Shown: positions 44,486-53,285, numbered from the stretch's first letter. The stretch: DNA of 61,472 nucleotides from JAICYJ01 sp045806525 (GCA_045806525.1 JBJMJD010000082.1:1-61472); one strand, 5' to 3'. Numbers and translations: made by a program. Notes: generated from the sequence alone by a model not told the origin.

Positions 44486-46037
44486 GACGGATCAGCCGTT
44501 CCAGGCCGATGCCGCTGGTGAACAGGCGCTCGGCACGGTCGGAGAGCAGCCGCTGTGTCCAGTCCGTGCTGCCGCCGTCGGCCACCGACAGCCGGCGGCC
44601 GTCGCGCTCGGCGTCGATGTTCAGCAGCAGGCCGTTGTAGTAGCCGATCCCAGCCAGCCGGCCGACGCGGAAGCCGAGGCGTGCGTCCGGGAACTGACCT
44701 CGCAACGGGGCGTACACCCGCTCCCGCACCAGCTCCAGCAGCCGGGCGCCCTCGACTCGCTCGGCGAACCGCTCGACCGTCACGCCCGACTCGGCCAGCA
44801 GCTGCTCGGGATCACGATCGTCGTCCCGGGCCTGGTCGGCGAGGTCGTCCAGGTCGGCCTGCGCATCCCGGCAGAGCGCTCGAAGCAGGGCGGTGTCGCT
44901 GACCTCGACGACCGGCCGGCCGGCGTCGTGGCCGGCGGCGGCCAGGGCCGCGATCACGCCTAGGTGGGCTGCGATGTGCTCGTGCAGGGCGGCCAGCCCG
45001 AAGCCGTGATCGGGCTGCCGGCGCCCCGCGCTGACCAGCCCGAACAGGCCGAAGTGCTGGTTCCAGCCGCCGCCGAACCGCTGCATGCGCAGCACTCTCC
45101 CCACCCAGCAGAGCCGCACCGAGGCCTCGCCGGCGCGCCGCCGAAGGGCGACCTCCAGGGCCATGCTGGTGGTCGGGTCGGCCAGCACCTCGCCGCCGCG
45201 GACGGTCGCCAGGGACAGGTTCTGATCCAGCCCGCCCAGCACCGTGTTGACGCCGGCCGGGGCCACCGGCGAGAGCGTCACCGGCTCGAATCCGGTGGCC
45301 GCGTCCATCGCCAGCATCCCCGCCATCTGCAGCGCGCGACCGTCCACCGCAACCGGTGCCAGCGTGGGATCGTCGCGCCGGGCCTGCAGGACGGCGGCCG
45401 GGTGGAGACCCGCCGCGCGGCGTCGGGTGACATGCAGCAGCAGCGAGCGCAGGTCGGATGCGGGCAGCTCCTCGAGCTGGTCGACCAGCGCTCCCTGGCG
45501 GCGCAGGCGCATCACCACCGGGCCAGCCGGCGGCACGTCCAGCCAGCGTCGCATCCGCAGCTCCATCAGATCGGGGGCGGCCTCGGCCGGATGCGGCCCG
45601 GCGACCACCTCGAAGCCGCAGCGGCGGTAGAGGTCGAGGGCCGCGGTGTTCAGCTCGCGCACGTCCAGCTCGATCGAGGCGCTGCCCTGGCGCGCCGCCC
45701 AGCGGCACACGCCCTCCACCAGGCGTTGACCGATGCCGCGCCGGCGCCATTCCGGGTCGACCCACATCGCCACCAGATCGGCTGCGCGGGCCGGATCGAG
45801 GCGCAGGCAGGTGGCGCTGCCGACGTGGCGGTCGCCGTCGACGACCTGGAACGTGGCCACCTGCGAGCTCTGCGCCGCGATCGCGGCGCGCTCCTGCCAG
45901 AACTCGTCCGGCTGGGCCGCCTCGTCGGCGTGACGCGACGCAAACGCGTCGGGCGTGTCCAGCAGCATCGCCAGGCGCACGCGGCGCAGCTCATCGGCCT
46001 CGTCGACGCGGACGCGTCGCATGCGCAGGTTGCTCAC
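44460..46037 (-). CDS. GNAT acetyltransferase fused to a class II aaRS/HisZ-like domain
   Basis: A 525-residue fusion. Residues 1-155 are a GNAT domain (MWVDPEWRRRGIGQRLVEGV, RELNTAALDLYRRCGFEVV). The remaining 370 residues resemble the HisRS/HisZ catalytic core: ADPTTSMALEVALRRR, a motif 2-like VRLCWVGRVLRMQRFGGGWN with QHFGLFGLVSAG, GRLAGIGYYNGLLLNIDAER, GGSTDWTQRLL where HisRS has GGRYD, and motif 3-like TSGIGLERLIRL near 508. There is no anticodon-binding domain. GTG 46037 overlaps the antiporter stop by 4 nt. Function unknown; an aminoacyl- or ATP-dependent acylation is conceivable. The aaRS-like relation is my motif reading. Confidence 0.65.
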   Translation of the reverse strand: MSNLRMRRVRVDEADELRRVRLAMLLDTPDAFASRHADEAAQPDEFWQERAAIAAQSSQVATFQVVDGDRHVGSATCLRLDPARAADLVAMWVDPEWRRRGIGQRLVEGVCRWAARQGSASIELDVRELNTAALDLYRRCGFEVVAGPHPAEAAPDLMELRMRRWLDVPPAGPVVMRLRRQGALVDQLEELPASDLRSLLLHVTRRRAAGLHPAAVLQARRDDPTLAPVAVDGRALQMAGMLAMDAATGFEPVTLSPVAPAGVNTVLGGLDQNLSLATVRGGEVLADPTTSMALEVALRRRAGEASVRLCWVGRVLRMQRFGGGWNQHFGLFGLVSAGRRQPDHGFGLAALHEHIAAHLGVIAALAAAGHDAGRPVVEVSDTALLRALCRDAQADLDDLADQARDDDRDPEQLLAESGVTVERFAERVEGARLLELVRERVYAPLRGQFPDARLGFRVGRLAGIGYYNGLLLNIDAERDGRRLSVADGGSTDWTQRLLSDRAERLFTSGIGLERLIRLSSCGRLP

Positions 46038-47503
46038 GCGCCAACCGTACGCGATCCGCCCTCGAACACGGCCTGCGCATGTGCGCTCGTGCCCAGCACC
46101 AGCACCTCGTCGCCGGCCCGCAGCACCGAGTCGCCGCGGGCCTGGCGGGCGGCGCCGTCGCGCATGATCAGGCTGATCCACGCGCGCTCGCCGAGGACGA
46201 GGTCGCGCAGGGCCACACCGTCGGCGGGCGACCCGGCGGCGACCACGTAGCGCCCGACCTCCTGCGGCTCGTCGCGGAGCCGCACCGAGAGGTCCCACGG
46301 CTCCTGGTGGATCTGCCGCATCTGCAGGCCGACGCGACCGGCCACGGTCGGCACCAGCGAGCCCTGGACGACCACCGAGAACATCACCACCACGAACACG
46401 ATCCCGTAGATGCGGTTGGCGTGGTCGACGCCCTCCAGCAGCGTGAACGCGGCCAGCAGGATCGGCACGGCGCCACGCATACCCGCCCAGGCGATGAACA
46501 CCTTCTCGCCCCGCGTCAGGTGTGCCCGTGCCAGCAGCGCCGCCACCACCGCTGGCCGCGCGAGGAACGTCAGCAGCACCGCCACCGCCAGGCCGTCCAG
46601 CCACACGCTGCGCAGGTCGAGCGAGCCGAGGTCGATGGTCAGGCCCAGCGCCACGAACACGACGATCTCGCCGAGGCTGGCGAGCGCCTTGTGGAAGTGC
46701 TCGATCTCGGCCTTGTACGGCGCGCGTAGGTCGGCGATCAGCACTCCGGTGACGAACACCGCCAGGAAGCCGGAGCCGTGCAGCACGGAGGCCAGGCCGT
46801 AGACGATGCCGGCGGCGGACAGGGTCAGCAGCGGATACAGAGCGGAGTCGGGCAGCATCAGGTCGCGCATCGCCCGACCCAGCGCGAGCCCGCCGATCAC
46901 GCCGACGGCCAGGCCGACCGCCATCTGCAGCGCAAAATCCTCCGCGATCGCAACGCTCGAGCCGTTGTTCGTGGCGATGTCGAGCAGGCCGATCACGAGC
47001 GCGATGCCGACCGGATCGTTGACGCCGGACTCGCCCTTGAGGATGTCGTCGCTGCGGCCGCTCACCTCGCTGCCGCCGAGCACCGAGAACACCACCGCCG
47101 GGTCGGTGGGCGCGAGCGCTGCCCCGATCAGGAGCGACGTCGTCCAGCTGGGGCCGAACAGGACGTGCACGAGCACCGCCAACAGGCCCCCCACCAGGAA
47201 CGTTCCGACCACCCCGAGGCTCACGATCGGCCAGAACGACTCGCGGAACCGCGTCACGCCGATGTCCATGCCGCCGTCGAACAGGATCACGATCAGCGCC
47301 ACGAGGCAGATCCGCTCGACGTCGTGGATGGTCAGCAGCGGCGCCAGATTCGGGATCAGGTCGGACGACACCGTTGCCGCCGCCAGGAACAGCGCGGGCG
47401 CCGGCACGCGCAGCCTTCCGCTGATGCGGCTGGACAGGATGGCGACCGCGAAGCCGACCGCGACGATCAGCACCACGCGGCCGAACTCGGCGGCGTCGGT
47501 CAC
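46034..47503 (-). CDS. K+/H+ (or Na+/H+) antiporter, NhaP2/CPA1 type with TrkA-C domain
   Basis: The 489-residue protein has about 12 TM segments with ALIVILFDGGMDIGVTRFRE, GAALAPTDPAVVFSVLGG, GESGVNDPVGIALVIGLL (the ND ion-binding pair) and WAGMRGAVPILLAAFTLL, all typical of NhaP2/CvrA exchangers. From about residue 405 a cytosolic TrkA-C/RCK_C domain follows (VAAGSPADGVALRDLVLGER, LRAGDEVLVLGTS). It exchanges K+ or Na+ for protons in the cytoplasmic membrane. TAGGAT lies 6 nt before GTG 47503. The GNAT fusion is coupled downstream. Confidence 0.88.
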   Translation of the reverse strand: MTDAAEFGRVVLIVAVGFAVAILSSRISGRLRVPAPALFLAAATVSSDLIPNLAPLLTIHDVERICLVALIVILFDGGMDIGVTRFRESFWPIVSLGVVGTFLVGGLLAVLVHVLFGPSWTTSLLIGAALAPTDPAVVFSVLGGSEVSGRSDDILKGESGVNDPVGIALVIGLLDIATNNGSSVAIAEDFALQMAVGLAVGVIGGLALGRAMRDLMLPDSALYPLLTLSAAGIVYGLASVLHGSGFLAVFVTGVLIADLRAPYKAEIEHFHKALASLGEIVVFVALGLTIDLGSLDLRSVWLDGLAVAVLLTFLARPAVVAALLARAHLTRGEKVFIAWAGMRGAVPILLAAFTLLEGVDHANRIYGIVFVVVMFSVVVQGSLVPTVAGRVGLQMRQIHQEPWDLSVRLRDEPQEVGRYVVAAGSPADGVALRDLVLGERAWISLIMRDGAARQARGDSVLRAGDEVLVLGTSAHAQAVFEGGSRTVGA

Positions 47504-47526
47504 GAAACCATCCTAGACTCGGGGAC

Positions 47527-47835
47527 ATGACGGAGGGCTTCGTGGGCATCATGCGGTTCGAGCTGCACCTGCCCGAGAACGGCTCGCTGAAGGGCAAGCG
47601 CAAGCACCTGCTGAGCGTCAAGAGCCGGCTGGAGCGGCGCTTCGGGGCGTCCGTTGCCGAGATCGGGTACCACGAGCTGTGGCAGCGGTCGCTACTGGTG
47701 ATGGTGGTGGCGCGACGCGAGGCGGGGGAGGCGATGCACGCCATGGACGAGGCCCGCAGCTACCTTTCATCGCAGGAGTTCGAGCTGGCGCGGTCGGACG
47801 CGCAGGTGCTGTCGGTCGAGGAGGCAATCGGTTGA
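47527..47835 (+). CDS. DUF503 (YlxP-like) protein
   Basis: The 102-residue protein matches YlxP/DUF503: IMRFELHLPENGSLKGKRKH, LLSVKSRLERRFGASVAEIG, WQRSLLVMVVARREAGEAM. These small proteins occur before rbfA and may aid ribosome biogenesis. TAGACT (47514-47519) precedes ATG 47527 by 7 nt and shares its bases with the divergent antiporter promoter. The stop overlaps rbfA (TTGA). Confidence 0.85.
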   Translation: MTEGFVGIMRFELHLPENGSLKGKRKHLLSVKSRLERRFGASVAEIGYHELWQRSLLVMVVARREAGEAMHAMDEARSYLSSQEFELARSDAQVLSVEEAIG

Positions 47836-48227
47836 GCGAGCGGATGCGACGGGTGAACGAGTCGCTGCGCAAGGTGCTGGCGGACGGCGTCGAGCGGCTG
47901 GGTGATCCCTCGGTGGGATTCGTCACGGTTACGGGCGTGCGCGCCACCACCGACTTCAGCCAGGCGATCGTCTACGTCAGCGTGCTCGGCAGCGAGAAGC
48001 GGCGCACGCGCTCGCTGCGCGCGCTCGAACGCGCACACGGCGTGCTGCAGCAGCGTGTTGCGCGGGAGTTGCGTCTGAGGCGTACCCCTCAGCTGATCTT
48101 CCAGTATGATGAGACCCTTGATCGTGCTCTGCGCATGAGCGAACTGCTTGATCAGGTTGTGCCTGCGCCGCCTCCCGAAGAGCACGCTAACGAGACCCCC
48201 GATGACAGACAGCCCGACCTTCCGTGA
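47832..48227 (+). CDS. rbfA: Ribosome-binding factor A
   Basis: The 131-residue 16S rRNA processing factor has MRRVNESLRKVLADGVERLG, FVTVTGVRATTDFSQAIVYV and LRLRRTPQLIFQYDETLDRA, the KH-like RbfA fold and its conserved RxTPxLxFxxDxxxxxA ending. TTG 47832 overlaps the DUF503 stop. The end overlaps nrnA by 26 nt. Confidence 0.93.
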   Translation: MSERMRRVNESLRKVLADGVERLGDPSVGFVTVTGVRATTDFSQAIVYVSVLGSEKRRTRSLRALERAHGVLQQRVARELRLRRTPQLIFQYDETLDRALRMSELLDQVVPAPPPEEHANETPDDRQPDLP

Positions 48228-49221
48228 GCTTGACGACGTGGTGGCCGCACTCGCGGCGGCCGACCGGGTGCTGATCGCGTCGCACGAGAATCCCGACGGC
48301 GACGCCATCGGCTCGATGTCCGCCGCGGCGCTCGCGCTGCGCGACGCCGGCAAGCAGGTGCGGCTGTACCTGCATCCCGACTCGCCGCTGCCCCACGAGT
48401 ACGGCTTCCTGAACATGGACGGACTCGAGCGCAGCGTCGAGCCGGGATCGACCGAGGGCTGGACATTGCTGGCGTTGGACTGCGGCAACGAGTCGCGCCT
48501 CGGGCCCGACCACGAGCAGCTGCGGGCAGGCTTCGCGCAGGTGATCGACGTCGACCACCACCACGACAACTCCCGCTTCGGCGACGTCAACTACGTGGAC
48601 GGCCACGCCTCATCGACCGCTGAGATCCTCGCTCGCATATGCGACGGGTTGGGGATTGAGCTGACGCCCCAGATCGCGGAGGCGCTGTACGTCGGCCTGG
48701 TGACCGACACCGGCCGCTTCCAGTACCGCACCACCAGCCCGGCGGCGCTTCGGCTGGCGGCACGCCTGGTCGAGGCCGGCGCAGACGTGCACAAGGTCTT
48801 CGAGCTGGTGTTCGAGACGCTGCCGCTGGGCAAGATGCAGCTGCTGGGACGCGTGCTCGAGCACATGCAGTCGTACGAGGGCGGCCGGCTGCTGGTCAGC
48901 TACGTGACGCGGGACGATCTGGCGCTGGTGGAGGGTGACGAGGCCACCACCGAGGGGCTGATCGACAACCTGCGGGCGGTGGACGGCGTGCAGGTCGCGG
49001 CGCTGATCCGCGAGCAGGTGCCGCACCCCGACGGGACGATCACGCCCAACCGCGTGTCGCTGCGCTCGCGCGGCTCGATCGACGTGTCCCAGATCGCCCG
49101 CAAGTCGCAGGGCGGCGGCCACAAGCAGGCGGCCGGCTTCTCGCACCCCGGCAGCATCGAGGAGATCCGCGAGTTCATCGTGGATGAGGTCGCAAGCCAG
49201 CTGGCCGAATCCGCCGCGTAG
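48202..49221 (+). CDS. nrnA: DHH/DHHA1 phosphoesterase, NrnA-like
   Basis: The 339-residue protein hydrolyses oligoribonucleotides and/or pAp. DHH motifs: VLIASHENPDGDAIGSMSAA, LLALDCGNESRLG, VIDVDHHHDNSRFGDVNYVD, LYVGLVTDTGRFQYRTTSPA; DHHA1: VSLRSRGSIDVSQIARKSQG with GGGHKQAAGF. ATG 48202 is chosen because the domain begins shortly after; the frame is open upstream. Position after rbfA is the common order. Confidence 0.9.
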   Translation: MTDSPTFRELDDVVAALAAADRVLIASHENPDGDAIGSMSAAALALRDAGKQVRLYLHPDSPLPHEYGFLNMDGLERSVEPGSTEGWTLLALDCGNESRLGPDHEQLRAGFAQVIDVDHHHDNSRFGDVNYVDGHASSTAEILARICDGLGIELTPQIAEALYVGLVTDTGRFQYRTTSPAALRLAARLVEAGADVHKVFELVFETLPLGKMQLLGRVLEHMQSYEGGRLLVSYVTRDDLALVEGDEATTEGLIDNLRAVDGVQVAALIREQVPHPDGTITPNRVSLRSRGSIDVSQIARKSQGGGHKQAAGFSHPGSIEEIREFIVDEVASQLAESAA

Positions 49222-49231
49222 ACTGCGGCGC

Positions 49232-50083
49232 GTGACAGGACTGCTGCTCGTCGACAAGCCCCCGGGACCGACGTCGTTCGCGGTAATCCGGCGGCTGCGA
49301 CCGGTGACCGGCCCGAAGGTGGGGCACGCCGGCACGCTCGACCCGTTCGCGACCGGCCTGCTGCTGGTGCTGGCGGGACGAGCGACCCGGCTGGCGACGT
49401 TCCTGTCCGGCCTGGACAAGCGCTACCGCGCGGTGGTGCAGTTCGGTGCGGTCTCGTCGACGCTCGACCCGGAGGGAGAGATCTCGCAGACGGGCAGGCG
49501 GACGGACGCTGCGGCCGTGGGGGAAGCGGCGGCCGCCCTCACCGGCGAGGTGCTGCAGGAGGTGCCTCTGGCCTCGGCGGTGCGGGTGGCCGGAGAGCGC
49601 TCCTACGCGCGCATGCGGCGCGGGGAGGTGGAGGCACCGCCGCCGCGGATGGTGACGATCGGACGGCTGGACGTGCTCTCGTTCGACGAGGCGGCCCAGC
49701 GGGCGCTGATCGACGTGCGCTGCTCGAAGGGCACCTACGTCCGCCAGATCGCCGCCGACCTGGGTGCGGGGACGGCGGCCGGCGGCTACTGCAGCGAGCT
49801 TCGGCGCACGGAGGTGGGCGAGTTCGCGGTGGATCGGGCGGCCTCTCCCGAACGGATCTTGGAGGGAGGCGACGGGTCGTGGATGATCCAGCCGCGTGAG
49901 GCGCTGCGGCACCTGCCGGAGCGGGTGCTGGACGGCCGCGAGCTCGAGGATGTGCTGCACGGGCGGATGCTGCCGGCGGCGGGTGAGACAGGCCCGGTAC
50001 GGCTCGTGCACGACAGTCGGCTGGTCGCGATCGGCCGCCCGGACGAGCGCGGACTGCGGCCCGCCGTGGTGCTGGGCGCATGA
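49232..50083 (+). CDS. truB: tRNA pseudouridine(55) synthase
   Basis: The 283-residue enzyme makes pseudouridine 55 in the T-loop. Motifs: LLLVDKPPGPTSFAVIRRLR, GPKVGHAGTLDPFATGLLLV (catalytic Asp in HAGTLDP), KRYRAVVQFGAVSSTLDPEG, YARMRRGEVEAPPPR and VRCSKGTYVRQIAADLG. GTG 49232 lies 7 nt after TAGACT. It overlaps ribF by 4 nt. Confidence 0.94.
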   Translation: MTGLLLVDKPPGPTSFAVIRRLRPVTGPKVGHAGTLDPFATGLLLVLAGRATRLATFLSGLDKRYRAVVQFGAVSSTLDPEGEISQTGRRTDAAAVGEAAAALTGEVLQEVPLASAVRVAGERSYARMRRGEVEAPPPRMVTIGRLDVLSFDEAAQRALIDVRCSKGTYVRQIAADLGAGTAAGGYCSELRRTEVGEFAVDRAASPERILEGGDGSWMIQPREALRHLPERVLDGRELEDVLHGRMLPAAGETGPVRLVHDSRLVAIGRPDERGLRPAVVLGA

Positions 50084-51018
50084 TCGAGACCGTCCTCGAT
50101 CAGGCGCAACCAGCCGCACGCACGATGGCGCTGGGCAGCTTCGACGGCGTCCACCTCGGCCACCGGCGCGTGATCGAGACCGCGATCGCGGCGGCGGCAG
50201 AGCGCGGGACGCGCTCGAGCGTTGTCACCTTCGAGCCGCATCCGATGGTGGTGCTGCGCCCCGAGCTGGCTCCCCATGAGCTGTCGACGCCGGAGCGGCG
50301 GTCGCAGCTGGTGGCGGAGCTCGGGCCGGACGAGCTGATCGTGATCCGATTCGATCACGCGTTCTCACAGATCGAGCACGACCAGTTCGCAGAGCGAGTG
50401 CTGCACGAGGCGCTGGATGCGCGGCTGGTGATCGTGGGCCGCAACTATCGCTACGGGCACCGGGCGCAGGGATCGATCGAGACGCTGGCAGCGTCCGGGC
50501 AGCGGCTCGGGTTCGACGTGCACCCGGCGCCGCTGCTGGAGCTGGACGGCGCGCCGGTGTCGTCGTCGCGGATTCGCGACCTGTTCGGGGCGGGCGAGGT
50601 CGAGCACGCGGCGCGGCTGCTGGGCAGGGCGCCGTGGCTGGAGGGCACGATCGTGCGCGGCGACGGGCGCGGCCGCGAGCTGGGCTTCGCGACTGCCAAC
50701 CTGGAGTCGGCGCCGCGCAGCGCGATGCCGGCGATCGGCGTCTACGCCGGGCGGGCGCACCTGCCGGGAGAGTCGTATGCGGCGGCGATCAGCGTCGGCT
50801 ACAACCCGACGTTCTCCGACGACCGGGAGCGCGTGCGCGTCGAAGCGCACCTGCTGGAATTCGACCGGGAGATCTATGGGCAGCCACTGCGTATCGAGTT
50901 CATGCGGCGGCTGCGCGGCGAGCAGCGGTTCGGCAACGTCGAGGATCTGGTCGCCCAGGTGCACCGCGACATCGACGCTGTCCGCGCCGAGCCGCTGGTC
51001 TGGCGACCGCCACGGTGA
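50080..51018 (+). CDS. ribF: Bifunctional riboflavin kinase/FAD synthetase
   Basis: The 312-residue enzyme converts riboflavin to FMN and FAD. N-terminal adenylyltransferase: ALGSFDGVHLGHRRVIETAI and VVGRNYRYGHRAQGS; SSSRIRDLFGAGEVEHAARL; C-terminal kinase: RGDGRGRELGFATANLESAP, GVYAGRAHL and YNPTFSDDRERVRVEAHLLE. ATG 50080 overlaps truB (ATGA). The stop lies just before the 175-bp inverted-repeat element. Confidence 0.94.
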   Translation: MIETVLDQAQPAARTMALGSFDGVHLGHRRVIETAIAAAAERGTRSSVVTFEPHPMVVLRPELAPHELSTPERRSQLVAELGPDELIVIRFDHAFSQIEHDQFAERVLHEALDARLVIVGRNYRYGHRAQGSIETLAASGQRLGFDVHPAPLLELDGAPVSSSRIRDLFGAGEVEHAARLLGRAPWLEGTIVRGDGRGRELGFATANLESAPRSAMPAIGVYAGRAHLPGESYAAAISVGYNPTFSDDRERVRVEAHLLEFDREIYGQPLRIEFMRRLRGEQRFGNVEDLVAQVHRDIDAVRAEPLVWRPPR

Positions 51019-51188
51019 TAGAGAGGTGCCGGGCACCGTCGTATCACCCGTGACGTCGACGTAACCCGCAGGTGACAATCCAACCGGGCCGGTGGAACCG
51101 GGGCCCGGCACCTGCCTTCCGGGGTGTCATCGGGAGCTTGCGAGAATGTAACGGCTGATGGAACGGTGCCCGGCACCTCTCTATCACC
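51014..51188. mobile_element. 175-bp MITE/REP-like element with 26-bp perfect terminal inverted repeats
   Basis: Arms at 51014-51039 and 51163-51188 are perfect 26-nt inverted repeats around a 123-nt core. Each arm contains its own palindrome, GGTGCCGGGCACC or GGTGCCCGGCACC, and the core has a further CCCGGCACCT. The left arm overlaps the last codon and stop of ribF (stop at 51016-51018). No transposase is encoded and no clear target duplication is seen. It could be a small non-autonomous element, a REP cluster or a bidirectional terminator between convergent ribF and the S51 gene. Confidence 0.65.
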
Positions 51189-51191
51189 CGC

Positions 51192-51872
51192 CTAGAGGCT
51201 GCACAGCGCAAGCGGCTGTGGGCCGCTCGCGTCCACCCGGAACGCGCGGGCGCCGTCGGCTTCGCTGACCGTCTCTGCCAGCTCCGTGCCGCGGAACACC
51301 AGCCCGACGCCGTCGTCCGCCGCATAGCCCGCCGGCAGCGCTGCCTCGGCCACCCACCGCTCATAGGTCGGCTTCCGCAGAGGCTCCCCGTCGTAGTGGG
51401 GGCAGAAGCTTCCGGCAAGGAAGCCGAGCCCGTCGTTCAGCGGTGCCAGGGCCGGCCCGAACGAGTCGGTCGAGCACGCCTCGAACCAGCAGTTCGCGCC
51501 GGCCGATACCCCCGCCAGCACGATCCCGCGCGACCACGCCTCGCGCAGCACCACGTCGACGCCGTGCAGCCGCCAGATCGCCAGCATGTTGGCCGTGTTG
51601 CCGCCGCCCACGTAGATCACATCCTGCGACAGCAGCAGCTCCGCGATGTCGGAGACCTCGCGACGAAACAGCGACAGCACCGACAGCTCGGCCATCCCCG
51701 CCACCCGCTCCCGCACCAGCTCGATCGACTCTGCGGCATCGCCGCCCGCGGTCGGCAGGTAGCAGGCGCGCGGTCGCTCGGCACCGCTCAGCTCCAGGAT
51801 GAACCGTCGCAGCCCGCCCTCCTCACCGGCGAACCCGCCGCCCCCGAGGGCGACGATGCACGGCTCGCTCAC
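51192..51872 (-). CDS. Peptidase E/S51 family (cyanophycinase-like) protein
   Basis: The 226-residue protein has VALGGGGFAGEEGGLRRFIL, DVIYVGGGNTANMLAIWRLH, GIVLAGVSAGANCWFEACST (nucleophile Ser in GVSAGA) and SFCPHYDGEPLRK (catalytic His region), the order of S51 aspartyl-dipeptidase E-like peptidases. It may cleave Asp-containing dipeptides. GTG 51872 overlaps the stop of the SDR gene upstream (51869), so the two are coupled. Confidence 0.85.
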   Translation of the reverse strand: MSEPCIVALGGGGFAGEEGGLRRFILELSGAERPRACYLPTAGGDAAESIELVRERVAGMAELSVLSLFRREVSDIAELLLSQDVIYVGGGNTANMLAIWRLHGVDVVLREAWSRGIVLAGVSAGANCWFEACSTDSFGPALAPLNDGLGFLAGSFCPHYDGEPLRKPTYERWVAEAALPAGYAADDGVGLVFRGTELAETVSEADGARAFRVDASGPQPLALCSL

Positions 51873-52807
51873 GTCGCGACTGCCGTCACACCCAGACTCT
51901 CGAGCGTACGGCGCAGGCCCTCCTCGAGCGCCACCTTCGGCTCCCAGTCGAGCACCTCGCGGGCACGGGTGATGTCGGGCTGGCGCACCTTCGGATCGTC
52001 CTCGGGTAGCCCTTCGTAGACGAGCTCCGACGTCGTCCCGGTCATCCGCTGGATCACGTCGGCCAGCTCCAGCAGCGTCATCTCGTTGGGATTGCCGATG
52101 TTCACCGGCATGTGGTAGTCGCTCATCGTCAGCCGGAAGATGCCCTCGATCAGGTCGTCCACGAAGCAGAACGACCGCGTCTGGCTGCCGTCGCCGAAGA
52201 TCGTGATCGGCTTGCCCTCCAGCGCCTGGCGGATGAAGTTGGGGATCGCGCGGCCGTCGTGCTGTCGCATCCGCGGCCCGTACGTGTTGAAGATGCGCAC
52301 GATGTGCGTGTCCACGCCCTGCTGGCGGTGGTAAGCCATCGTCAGCGCCTCGGAGTAGCGCTTGGCCTCGTCATAGACGCCGCGCGGCCCGACCGGGTTC
52401 ACGTTCCCCCAGTACTCCTCGCGCTGCGGGTGCACCTCCGGGTCGCCGTAGACCTCGGACGTGGAAGCCAGCAGAAAGCGTGCGCGCTTGAACTTCGCCA
52501 GGCCGAGAGCATTGTGAGTGCCGTAGGAACCGACCTTGAGCGTGTGCAGCGGCAGCCGCAGGTAGTCGACCGGGCTGGCGGGGCTCGCCAGATGGAACAC
52601 CGCGTCCACCGGCTCGTCCACGTCGATGAAGTCCACGCAGTTGTGATACCGAAACTCGAACCGGTCCTCCCGCAGGTGCTTGACGTTCATCAGCGACCCG
52701 GTGTCGAGGTTGTCCAGGCAGATCACGCGCCACTCGCGCGCCAGCAGGTACTCGCAGAGATGGGAGCCGAGAAAGCCGGCTCCGCCGGTGACTACCGCAG
52801 TGCTCAC
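51869..52807 (-). CDS. UDP-glucuronate decarboxylase-like extended SDR
   Basis: The 313-residue NAD-dependent sugar-nucleotide enzyme has AVVTGGAGFLGSHLCEYLLA, CLDNLDTGSLMNVKHL, FHLASPASPVDYLRLPLHTL, STSEVYGDPEVHPQREEYWG, the YDEAKR catalytic motif (YxxxK) and RIFNTYGPRMRQHDGRAIPN. These match UDP-xylose synthase (UXS); a related UDP-sugar epimerase/dehydratase is possible. GTG 52807 follows GAGAGGGGCAG. Coupled to the S51 gene. Confidence 0.88.
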   Translation of the reverse strand: MSTAVVTGGAGFLGSHLCEYLLAREWRVICLDNLDTGSLMNVKHLREDRFEFRYHNCVDFIDVDEPVDAVFHLASPASPVDYLRLPLHTLKVGSYGTHNALGLAKFKRARFLLASTSEVYGDPEVHPQREEYWGNVNPVGPRGVYDEAKRYSEALTMAYHRQQGVDTHIVRIFNTYGPRMRQHDGRAIPNFIRQALEGKPITIFGDGSQTRSFCFVDDLIEGIFRLTMSDYHMPVNIGNPNEMTLLELADVIQRMTGTTSELVYEGLPEDDPKVRQPDITRAREVLDWEPKVALEEGLRRTLESLGVTAVAT

Positions 52808-52988
52808 GCCGTTCTGCCCCTCTCGATGGTGGACGGTTCCGCCCAAGCGTACATGCGCCGTCGCGCGGGCAAGCCGGGATCAGGCCCTGTGCTACCCTGC
52901 CCCTCGACCGCATCGCGGATCGGCGCAGCTTGCCAGCGCCGTTCTGGGTTGTCGGCGTCTAGCTACGACTGGCAAGGAGGTGGTAGGC

Positions 52989-53258
52989 GTGCCGCTTACC
53001 AAAGAGCAGAAGACGGAGATCGTTGGCGCACACGGCCGGGATACCAATGACACCGGCTCGACACGGGTGCAGATCGCACTCCTGACCCAGCGAATCACCG
53101 AGCTCACGGAGCACATGAAAGTGCACCAGCACGACCACCACTCACGCCGCGGCCTGCTGAAGCTGGTCGGCCGACGGCGGCGGCTTCTGACCTATATGCA
53201 GAAGCACGACCTGGAGGGCTATCGCGCCCTCATCAAGGAGCTGGGGCTGCGCCGCTAG
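52989..53258 (+). CDS. rpsO: 30S ribosomal protein S15
   Basis: The 89-residue protein has the S15 signature: DTNDTGSTRVQIALLTQRIT, HMKVHQHDHHSRRGLLKLVG and RRRRLLTYMQKHDLEGYRAL. It organises the central domain of 16S rRNA. AAGGAGG (52974-52980) precedes GTG 52989. A TACCCT near 52892 could be the promoter -10. Confidence 0.96.
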   Translation: MPLTKEQKTEIVGAHGRDTNDTGSTRVQIALLTQRITELTEHMKVHQHDHHSRRGLLKLVGRRRRLLTYMQKHDLEGYRALIKELGLRR

Positions 53259-53285
53259 AGCGGCCACCCAAGCCCATCAGAGGAT

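Noticed and set aside
46038..47744. Minus-strand open frame continuous with the GNAT fusion, giving a 1094-residue protein
   Set aside because: The upstream half is an alternate-frame reading of the antiporter gene; the coding signal (TM segments, ND pair) is in the antiporter frame and a GTG at 46037 overlaps its stop.
52892..52988. S15-binding autoregulatory leader before rpsO
   Set aside because: The leader is long enough, but I could not identify a convincing S15 recognition structure by eye.
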